Source of the DNA: Candidatus Allofournierella pullicola
GTDB lineage: Bacteria; Bacillota; Clostridia; Oscillospirales; Ruminococcaceae
Reading direction: 5' to 3'
DNA: 64,000 nucleotides
Assembly (NCBI GenBank): GCA_019114225.1
Contig: DXFW01000019.1
Coordinates: 1 to 64,000 of the forward strand
The translations under genes and the position numbers were made by a program. A model generated the notes under the pieces. The model was given only the letters and a program-made list of their open reading frames with translations, was not told the DNA's origin and made no database searches. Position 1 is the first letter of the stretch. Every line of letters begins with the position of its first letter. Positions 16,223-24,200 of this stretch are shown here, one piece after another.

Positions 16223-17629
16223 TCACTGATCCTGTTTTGCCAAAACGGTCCTGAGATCCAGCATAAATGGATAGTACACACCATTCAGGTTGCTCATAGG
16301 CAAAACATCATCCGAAATAGAAATGCCCAGCGTTTCGCGCATGGCCTGCTGACGAGCACAGATACGCTTCCAAACGTCTGGAAATTCTTCCGCAAGCTGA
16401 AGCCGGGTCTTTTCCGACGCAATCACTACTGCATCTTCACAAATGGAGGTTCGTACCGGATCGCTCTTGCTTGCGATGATGTCCACCTGAATGAATTCTC
16501 CATCCATCAGCGCGTGGTCAGAAGTGGCACTGAACGCACTGTTAATCCATTCCTCCGTACCGGTTCCGTGCCCCGGATTAAGGGTAATACCATGGCGCTC
16601 ATGGTCAATATGTGCATAGACAGCATCATACAAATCCGAGCAGCGCGCGCCGACCCGTGCAGCTTCATACCAGGCAACCATCGCAGCAAAATGCGCCTTG
16701 TAGAAATTTTCATAATAGGGTCGGAGTTCCTCGCTGTAAGAATCCGGATCACGTGCAGCTACAGCGATCTTGGAAGTGAGGTTTCCTCTTACGGAATAGC
16801 AAACCCCACACACCTGGCCAAGTTCCAAATACACGTCCGGGCGCGGGGACTTCAGCCCAAGACTCACGCTTTGCGGCCCGAAGTTAATCATCGGGTGTAC
16901 ATTATTTGCCTCCAGCCCGGCCCCGGAACAGGCACTGACTTCCCATTCGCTGCGCCCTGGCGCGAGCGCTTCAAGCATGTTCTGCACAGCGTTCGCCACC
17001 CTGCAGCCGGCATATTCAGCCCAAGCGATTTCCTTGGGAGTATGCAGCCGCAGGCGAATGCCGTCCGGATAGCCTGTGAGCTCGCGAGTGAAATTCACAA
17101 CACGTTCCGCCGGGCAAAGCCGATATACCGCCGCCAGAATATATGCCGGCAGGTCGAAGGTGTGTGTTGGGTCACCCTCTCTGCCATCCTCGAAATACTT
17201 CACTCCCACGAGTCCCACACGAGAGCATTCACAAATGCCGGTGCGGGACAAGATTTGATGAAGTGCCTCTGGCCGCTCTCTGGGCTGCCCCTGCAGGCTG
17301 AAGTTTTGATACACATACCGGTCCACCTTGAACGGAATCTGATAACTATAACTCAGCCCCTCGTTTCCCACGATCATGGACACCTTTCCTTCCCGGTCCA
17401 TCACCATGAGCGCTTCTTCAAAACGGCAGTCGTAGCTGGTGAAATACTCCATGTGAGAAAAATGTTCACGATCACCATAAATCACCACAAAGTCTACCTG
17501 TTTTTCCTCCATCCGCTGTTTCAGCAATCTGACACGAAGCAGATAGTCCTCTTTTTCCAAAAACACAGGGACCGCATTCACCCGCTGACGGAACAGCGGC
17601 ACCGCCGGTACAGTTTTGATCAAAGACAT
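16223..17629 (-). CDS. M24-fold (creatinase/aminopeptidase P-like) protein with eroded metal site
   Basis: A 468-residue protein with an N-terminal creatinase domain (about 1-180) and a C-terminal pita-bread domain. Metallopeptidases of family M24 use Asp, Asp, His, Glu, Glu. Here the corresponding segments read LELG (Glu for Asp), RGNLTS (no Asp), NPGHGTG (His kept), QVDIIA (Asp for Glu) and CEDAVV (Glu kept). At least three of five ligands differ, so ordinary dipeptidase activity is doubtful. Creatinase, a metal-free C-N hydrolase of the same fold, and DddP-type lyases show that other chemistry is possible. It follows adenine deaminase by 14 bases in a nucleoside-related unit. The alignment was made by eye. 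Confidence 0.75.
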   Translation of the reverse strand: MSLIKTVPAVPLFRQRVNAVPVFLEKEDYLLRVRLLKQRMEEKQVDFVVIYGDREHFSHMEYFTSYDCRFEEALMVMDREGKVSMIVGNEGLSYSYQIPFKVDRYVYQNFSLQGQPRERPEALHQILSRTGICECSRVGLVGVKYFEDGREGDPTHTFDLPAYILAAVYRLCPAERVVNFTRELTGYPDGIRLRLHTPKEIAWAEYAGCRVANAVQNMLEALAPGRSEWEVSACSGAGLEANNVHPMINFGPQSVSLGLKSPRPDVYLELGQVCGVCYSVRGNLTSKIAVAARDPDSYSEELRPYYENFYKAHFAAMVAWYEAARVGARCSDLYDAVYAHIDHERHGITLNPGHGTGTEEWINSAFSATSDHALMDGEFIQVDIIASKSDPVRTSICEDAVVIASEKTRLQLAEEFPDVWKRICARQQAMRETLGISISDDVLPMSNLNGVYYPFMLDLRTVLAKQDQ

Positions 17630-17643
17630 CGTTTTCTCCTTTC

Positions 17644-19350
17644 TCAGTCAGCATAGAGCGGGATCATTTCCTGCCGGATCGTATCCAGCAGACCCCGGTC
17701 TGTCAGCCGGACTGCCGGAATAACCGCCAGCGCAAAGGAAGACAGCATCATGTGCGGCGTATGACCAGGAAGGCCAAACCGGGAAAGCACTTCCTTCAGC
17801 TGTTCCAGCTTTTGCGCCATCACCTGAGGCGGCTCGTCGCACATCAGTCCTGCCAGGGGAAGTTCCAGCTGAAAAACGACACGGCCCTGTTCCACGCAAA
17901 CAATTCCACCGCCAGTGGCCGCCAACGTAGATGCCGCCAGATACATTTCCTGTGGGTCGCGGCCAGCCACAAAAAGGTTATGACAATCGTGTGAGATCGT
18001 GGTTGCAACCGCACCGGTAACGAGCCCCAGCCTGTGGACTGGAGCCAGCGCCCGGCTACCGTTGCGGCCGTGGCGTTCAAACACTGCAAATAGTGAAAAA
18101 TCCGCTTGATTTCCAATGCATGCACAGCCATTTTCCACTGGGAACTCGCAGGTCTCCAGTGACGTGACGAACTTATTGTCGTCATTGTAAGCAATGGTGT
18201 GCAGCTTCACACTGGGCCCATGCGCCGGCACCTGAAAGTCTTCCGGGCGGATGGGGGTTGTTAGCAGCATAGTATTGGGATAAGACTGTTTTTCTTCCTT
18301 GTCTTCCCGAATCATGTTACCTCCGCGTGCAATCAGCTCTCCACCCAGGAACACTTCATCAGGGCGGAAGTCATGCAGATCAGACACCAGCAAAAGATCC
18401 GCGAGATTTCCCGGGCGGAGACTTCCCCTGTCGCGCAGACGAATCAGCCGCGCCGCGTTGACCGTTGCCGCTTTGATCGCGTCGATCGGGTCCATCCCGC
18501 CTTTTACCGCAATACGGATCATTTCATCCAAATGCCCATGCTCCACCAAATCGCCCGGCTCGGTATCATCTGTACAGAATGTGATGTTTTCCAGGCAATC
18601 CAGCCTCAGCAGCAAAGGCAAAAGACGTTCCAAGTCATAGCAATTGGAGGCATGGCGCACCTCCAGCACCATGCCAGCACGGAGTTTTTCCAGTGCCTCC
18701 TCCACCCGATGGGTCTCATGGTCCGATTCACAACCCGCAGCTAAATATCGGGATAATTCCTCACCGGTCAGATCGGGCGCATGCCCCTGAATAAACACAC
18801 CAGCCTTCCGGCCAGCGCACAGCACCTCCTGCATACGAGGAGCGTCCGCCACCACGCCCGGGTAATCCATTACCTCGCCCAGGCCCGCTATCCGGGGCTG
18901 TTCCAGTATCCACTCAATTTCCTTGCCGCCAAATGGTTCCCGGCACGTTTCCACTTCCGGCACCGATGGCACACAGGAAGGTGCAAGGATGAGCACTCTC
19001 AAAGGAAGATTCTCCGTCGCCTGCAACATATACTGGATTCCTTTCAGGCCCATTACATTGGCGATCTCATGGGGATCGGCGCAGACGGTCGTCGTGCCCC
19101 GTGGCGCCAGCGCTCTTGCAAAATACCGCGGGGTCATCATGCTGCTTTCAATGTGCAGATGTGTATCAATGAGTCCCGGTACCGCGAACTTGTTTTTTGC
19201 GTCGTATTCCCACACTCCCGTCAACTCAGCTTCGCCCGGCTGGGTAACGTGCGCAATGCGTCCACTCTGCACCGCGATCTGCGCCGGATACATCTCATGG
19301 GTAAACAGATTCACATAAATAGTATTTTTTATCACAAGATCGTAGAGCAT
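17644..19350 (-). CDS. ade: Adenine deaminase
   Basis: A 568-residue amidohydrolase. The start at 19350 has AAGGAG upstream and gives MLYDLVIKNTIYVN. The metal-binding signature GLIDTHLHIESS, the ADPHEIANVMG segment and FCTDDTEPGDLVEHGHLDE are all characteristic of bacterial Ade (COG1001). The C-terminal adenine deaminase domain (THTISHDCHNLF-like, here TTISHDCHNLFVAG) is complete. The enzyme hydrolyses adenine to hypoxanthine and ammonia in the cytosol. This fits salvage of base released by the phosphorylase at 6.3 kb. It lies 16 bases after the oxidoreductase gene in one unit. Confidence 0.92.
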   Translation of the reverse strand: MLYDLVIKNTIYVNLFTHEMYPAQIAVQSGRIAHVTQPGEAELTGVWEYDAKNKFAVPGLIDTHLHIESSMMTPRYFARALAPRGTTTVCADPHEIANVMGLKGIQYMLQATENLPLRVLILAPSCVPSVPEVETCREPFGGKEIEWILEQPRIAGLGEVMDYPGVVADAPRMQEVLCAGRKAGVFIQGHAPDLTGEELSRYLAAGCESDHETHRVEEALEKLRAGMVLEVRHASNCYDLERLLPLLLRLDCLENITFCTDDTEPGDLVEHGHLDEMIRIAVKGGMDPIDAIKAATVNAARLIRLRDRGSLRPGNLADLLLVSDLHDFRPDEVFLGGELIARGGNMIREDKEEKQSYPNTMLLTTPIRPEDFQVPAHGPSVKLHTIAYNDDNKFVTSLETCEFPVENGCACIGNQADFSLFAVFERHGRNGSRALAPVHRLGLVTGAVATTISHDCHNLFVAGRDPQEMYLAASTLAATGGGIVCVEQGRVVFQLELPLAGLMCDEPPQVMAQKLEQLKEVLSRFGLPGHTPHMMLSSFALAVIPAVRLTDRGLLDTIRQEMIPLYAD

Positions 19351-19366
19351 GTGGCTTTCTCCTTTT

Positions 19367-20350
19367 TCAAAGCTGCACCAGGGTACCCGTCTCCAGCGAA
19401 CGGTTTGCAGCGAGAGTGAACGCAAGCGTTTTCACCGCATCGGCATAGCTGGACTTAATTTGGGACTGGTCGTGGTCTCTCACTGCCGACACGAACGCCT
19501 CCATAGCCAGCTTGTGATACACAGGTTCAAAGGGCACCTCCCGTGTGCCCGACTGGTCTATATATTTCACGCCTGTGAAAAAGCCGTATTCAATTTTTGA
19601 GTCTTCCAGATAAATATCGAAGCCAATATCTCCGACCGCCTTGGTCGTATCCAGATAGCAACCAGCCAAAATGGCCGCCATCTGGCCGTTTTTGAAAGCA
19701 ACCGTGCTGTAAGAACAGTCTTCGGTATCCGCCTCCGGCTGCGGAGGATTGAGTCCTTTGCAGCCCACTGTATAAATCGAGGCCGGCTCTCCAAAAAGAT
19801 AGCGGAACAGGTCAAACACATGGGTGCACTGCTCCACAAGCTGGCCGCCTGATTTGGCACGGGTGCGCCACCACGGTAGATCCGGCACACTATAGATCCA
19901 TTTTCCCACCACGAGGCCGGCCGTGTGGTTTTCCAGGATTTTTTTCACTTTGTCGATCTCGCCATTGTAACGCCCTTGGTACCCCACCGAAGTAATAATA
20001 CCCGCCTGCTCAATGGCTGCCAGGTTGCGCTCCGCCTCTTCCATGGTAACGCAAATAGGCTTTTCTATGTACAGTGCAACACCCCGCTTTGCGGCCATCA
20101 CTTCCAGGTCTCCGTGGCGATACGGCGTGATGCTCACCACAATCGCGTCCAGTTCCGGCTCCTGTTCCAGCATTTCTTTGTGGTCAGGATACAAACGCGC
20201 CGAGGGCACCCGTTTGCCTGTGGCCAGCAGCTTTTCCCTGTTGCCCGTAGCAAACGCGACCACCTCCACCCCCGGGATGGAGAGCAGATTGGTCAGATGA
20301 AAATTTCCAAAGTTTCCGCAGCCCACCATACCAACTTTGATTGTTTTCAT
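19367..20350 (-). CDS. Gfo/Idh/MocA-family NAD(P)-dependent sugar oxidoreductase
   Basis: A 327-residue protein from the ATG at 20350, which has AGGAGG immediately upstream (the upstream Met at 20365 lacks one). The Rossmann motif GMVGCGNFGNFH is near the N-terminus and the family signature EKPICVT, whose Lys is catalytic, near residue 95. The C-terminal substrate domain includes GGQLVEQCTHVFDLFRYLFG. The family oxidises or reduces sugars, inositols and related polyols. It is first in the unit with adenine deaminase and the M24 protein; its substrate may be a nucleoside-derived or branched sugar. The specific reaction cannot be read from sequence. Confidence 0.9.
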   Translation of the reverse strand: MKTIKVGMVGCGNFGNFHLTNLLSIPGVEVVAFATGNREKLLATGKRVPSARLYPDHKEMLEQEPELDAIVVSITPYRHGDLEVMAAKRGVALYIEKPICVTMEEAERNLAAIEQAGIITSVGYQGRYNGEIDKVKKILENHTAGLVVGKWIYSVPDLPWWRTRAKSGGQLVEQCTHVFDLFRYLFGEPASIYTVGCKGLNPPQPEADTEDCSYSTVAFKNGQMAAILAGCYLDTTKAVGDIGFDIYLEDSKIEYGFFTGVKYIDQSGTREVPFEPVYHKLAMEAFVSAVRDHDQSQIKSSYADAVKTLAFTLAANRSLETGTLVQL

Positions 20351-20394
20351 ATTTCCTCCTTTCATTTTGGGAAAAGTCTAGCTGTTTTCATCAT

Positions 20395-20445
20395 AATATA
20401 TCAATCATCAAATTTAAGTCAACATAATATTTTGATTTTTGTGTT
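20395..20445 (-). promoter_or_regulatory. Promoter of the oxidoreductase unit with upstream AACACAAA motif
   Basis: Minus strand: TTGACT (20422-20417), 16-bp spacer, TATATT (20400-20395). Upstream is AACACAAA (20445-20438), the same octamer as in the DeoR intergenic region, with further CACAAAA-like repeats to about 20475. This suggests common control. Confidence 0.65.
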
Positions 20446-20542
20446 GATTTATGAATATTTTTGTGCGTTTTGTGGGTAGTTCTTTCATCTGTATACACCT
20501 GCCCTCACAGTCGTTTGTCCTCTGCTGTTCCCGGCAGTTACG

Positions 20543-20577
20543 AAAAAAGGTCTTCTGGTTTATACCAGAAGACCTTT
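20543..20577 (-). terminator. Terminator of the nitroreductase gene
   Basis: Minus-strand hairpin AAAGGTCTTCTGG / CCAGAAGACCTTT (20577-20565 and 20558-20546) followed by a run of six Ts. Confidence 0.9.
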
Positions 20578-20589
20578 CATGTATTGATT

Positions 20590-21111
20590 TCACCGGATGT
20601 AGTGCACGTAGTTTGGCTTGCGGGGTGCGGCGGGCTTTGGCCCTCCGTCCGCATAGCCCAGAATGCAGTGGCCGATGCCTTCCCAGTCGCCTTCGATGCC
20701 CAGTTCCTTGAGGATGGCTTTGCCCTCTTCGCTCTCGAACTCTTCCTTGGCGCGGTGGATCCAGCAGCTGGCAAGGCCCTCGGCGTGGGCGGCCAGCATG
20801 AGGTTGCCCATCACCAGGCTGCCGTCATAGATATAGGTGGGGGCAGCTTTGTTCGCCAGCACCACCAGCACCACCGGCGCGCCATAGAAGGGGTCGCCGG
20901 AAGAGCCCATGATCTCGGCGTTCATGGCGGAGAGCTTGTCCCGCATGGCCTTGTTGGTGACGGCCAGGATGATAGGGCTCTGGCGGTTCATGCCGGTGGC
21001 GGCGTACTGCCCGGCGGTGAGAATGCGCTCCAGAGCCTCTTGGGGCACCGGGTCCGGCTTGTAGCTGCGCACACTGCGGCGGGTCAGAATGGCATTGAGG
21101 ACTTCGTTCAT
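20590..21111 (-). CDS. Nitroreductase-family flavoprotein
   Basis: A 173-residue protein with RBS GGGGGAG. The nitroreductase N-terminus ILTRRSVRSYKPDPVP carries the FMN-phosphate Arg/Ser residues. AGQYAATGMNRQSP and the C-terminal GIGHCILGYADGG are typical. It is FMN-dependent and uses NAD(P)H to reduce nitro groups, quinones or similar compounds; the physiological substrate in gut anaerobes is usually unknown. It is monocistronic with its own terminator and sits between the metabolic island and the giant surface protein gene. No residue loss is seen. Confidence 0.93.
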   Translation of the reverse strand: MNEVLNAILTRRSVRSYKPDPVPQEALERILTAGQYAATGMNRQSPIILAVTNKAMRDKLSAMNAEIMGSSGDPFYGAPVVLVVLANKAAPTYIYDGSLVMGNLMLAAHAEGLASCWIHRAKEEFESEEGKAILKELGIEGDWEGIGHCILGYADGGPKPAAPRKPNYVHYIR

Positions 21112-21162
21112 TGTATCTCCCCCTTTTCGTTTTCTTTATTATAGCGCAGCGCGCAGCAGCCT

Positions 21163-21209
21163 GCAAAGAAAAGTGCAGCCCCCAAAGCCCTTTTGGCTTC
21201 GGGGGCTGC
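21163..21209 (-). terminator. Terminator of the giant surface-protein gene
   Basis: Minus-strand hairpin (arms 21209-21195 and 21189-21175, GCAGCCCCCGAAGCC / GGCTTTGGGGGCTGC) followed by ACTTTTCTTTGC. It lies 22 bases beyond the stop codon. Confidence 0.8.
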
Positions 21210-21230
21210 GTTCGTCAGTCCGGTGTTTGC

Positions 21231-24200
21231 TCACCGGGAAGCCTGTTCTTCCTCTTCCTCCTTGCGGCGGCGCCACAGAAGCCAGAGCAGCCACAGCACC
21301 ACTGCCAGCAGGATGATCACCAGGATCAGCAGAAGCAGGCACAGCCAGCAGCACCAGCAGGTACCGCCGCTTGTTTGCTGCTCCGGCGGCGCCTTGGGCA
21401 CCTCGTCGTCGACGTTCTCGTCCTGAGGCTTCTCCGCCGGTTCAGGCTCGTCGTCCGCGGTCCAGCGGCGGCGGGTCTGCTCCACCACGGTTTGCAGCAC
21501 TTCCACCGGTTTCTCCGGCTCAGTCCATGGGCTTTCGTGATGGGTGTAAGAGTTGAGGACATAGATCCAGGGAATGCCGGCGGTCAGATCCACCTTGCCC
21601 CACACATGGATGTTCAGCGGGTTATCCTTGGTGCCGATGTGTCCGCCCGCTTCGATGGTGAGGTTTTCGGAGGTGATGGCGTCGGCGGTGCCCTTGTCGG
21701 TGACGGAACCGTCGGTGCGGATGGTCACGTCCTTGCCGGCCACGATGGTGTCCACCACCACGTCGCCTTCGCTTTCCAGATGGACGCTGCCGCCCTGGGC
21801 GCTGACTTCATCGGCCTCAATGCGGATGGGCGCGTCCTCGCTGCCCACGTCGCCTTTGGCTGTCAGCTCCGCGTCGCCCGCCACGACCTTGTCGTTGGGG
21901 CCGCTGCCGGCGGTGATGTTGCCGTCACTGACGATGTTCGCGGTCTCATCGGCCACGATCTCGCCCAGCTCGGTGTCCTTATGGTTGTGGATGTAGACGT
22001 TGTCACCCATGGCCGAAATGCGGTCCGCCATGGTCTCGATGGGCCGTTCCTTGGTGCCGGTGTCGCCGGCGGTGCTGTTGAGGGTGAGGTCCGGCGCGGT
22101 GAAGTCCAGGCCGTTCCAGTCAGGGTCGGTGCTGCCCGCAGGGGCAACGCCGCCCACCGTGTTGATGACGATGGTCTCCTCCGCCTCGAGGGGGGCGATA
22201 TTCAGCGGCTGGTCGGAGGGACTCTCCAGCCAGACGCCCTTCAGCGTTTCGTCCTCGCCGGCGGCGATGGTCAGCACGCCGCCCACGTCCACGCCGAGGG
22301 CGTTGCCGGCCTCGCCCACGCTGCCGCCGTTCTCCAGCAGGATATCCACGTTGCCGCCGGCGGTGATGGAGGCGTCCGGGGCGCCTTCCAGCGCCTTCTG
22401 CGCGTCCTCCAGCGCCTTGCGGGCCGCTTCGGCTTTCTGCTTCGCCTGGTCGAGGGCGGCCTCGATGGCCTGTTTTTCGGCCTCGTGAGACTGACGCTCT
22501 CCTTCCAGGTCGTTCAGCTGCTGCTGAATTTCGTCCATCTCGCCTTCCAGCTTCGCCAGCTCTTTTTCCAGCCGGGTCACTTCGGCCTGGTCGGGTTCGG
22601 GCTGCTGCAGAGCCTCCTGCAGCTGCTCTTCCAGCTCCTTGTGCTCCGCCTCAAGGTCCGCCAACTGCTGTTCCAGGTCCTTCTGCTGGCTTTCCAGCGC
22701 GTCCAGATACTCCTGCCGGGCGGCCAGCTGCTGCTCCAGCGCTTTCTGCGCCGCTTCGGCGCGGGCGGCCTCGGCCTGGGCTTCGGCCAGATCCTTCACC
22801 GGGTCGGCGGCCACGTCCTTCAGTTCGCCCTGGATGTTGAGGGAGATATCTCCCCCCGCCTTCACGGTTTTCACCGTTACGTCGCCCAGCGCTTCGTCCA
22901 CGGTGATGTTTTCGGCGGAATCCATCGAGAGGGTGCCGCCCGCTTTCAATTCGTTCACATGGGTGCTGCCCTTGGGGCTGGTCACCGAGAGGTCGCCGCC
23001 GGCGTGCAGCCGGGTGGCGTTGAGATCGCCCTCGGTGTTGCTCACCGTCAGGTCCTTGCCGCCCACCACGTCCAGCCGGGCGTTCTCGTCCAGCACGTCC
23101 GCGATGAGGGTGAGGTCTTCGGGTGTGATGAGCCAGGTGTTGCCCTGGGAGAGGGTGGTCAGCGTGTCGCCCACCGCCACGTTCAGCGGGGCTTCGGCGG
23201 CGCCGATGGTGCCTTCCCTGGCGGTGAGGCTGGCGCTGCCGGTGGTGACGAGGTTCAGCCCGTCGGGGCTGGCGTTCGTATCCAGCAGGCTGCCGCCGGT
23301 CACGGTCAGGTCGATGTTGCCGCCCTGAGTGCTTTCGGCCTTTGCCAGGCCCAGATCGCCCCGCACCTCGGTGATGGAGATATCACCGGCGGCGGTGGCG
23401 GTGAGGGTGGTGGCGATCTCGTGGTCGTCCACGCTGATGGTGGTGAAATCAATGAAGAAATTCATCTCCAGCAGGCCGGTGAGGGCATTGCGGGTGATGC
23501 GCCAGCTGCCGGCGGCGGGCATGGCGTCCGGGGCTTTTTGCAGCTCAGACACATCCACCACCGTGTGCTCCACCCAGTCGCGCTGGTCGATGGTCAGATC
23601 CCGGATACTGCCGGTGAGGGCAGTGAGCACCAGATCGGTGCCGGTGACGTTGGTGAGGCCTTCGGCACCGGCGATGTACGGGGCGGTGATGGTGACGTTC
23701 TCGTAGCCGGAGACCACCTCTCGGGCAGTAAAGGTGCCTTCGTTTTGGGTGATGGTGATACTGCCCTTGTTGGTGACGCTGCTCTCGCCGGTGGATTCGC
23801 CAATGGCCAGGGTGAGGTCGCGGAAGTCCCGGTCATCCTCGGCGGGTTCGGGGTATTCCACCTTCTCCCAGAGTTTTTCCTCCACCAGAGCCAGCTTTTC
23901 CTCGTCGGTGAGGGCCGCCCAGTAGAGCGGGATGAGGTCCTCGTCCGCCATCAGAGCCTTGAGGGGTTCGTCCTGGCCGGGCTCGTCTCCCGGCTGGCCT
24001 TCGTCTTCATCAGCCTCAGGCACACGCAGGGTCAGCACCAGCAGTTCGTCCAGCAGCTGGCGGAGCCGTTTTCTGTTCTGCTCCTGCTGGGCGGCGTCGG
24101 CCGGGTCTTCCGGTTCGTCCGGGTCCTTGGCCTCTTCCAGCGCCTGGAGCAGTTCATCCAGCTCTTTCAGCGCCTTTTCGATGGTTTCGGGGGTGGTGTC

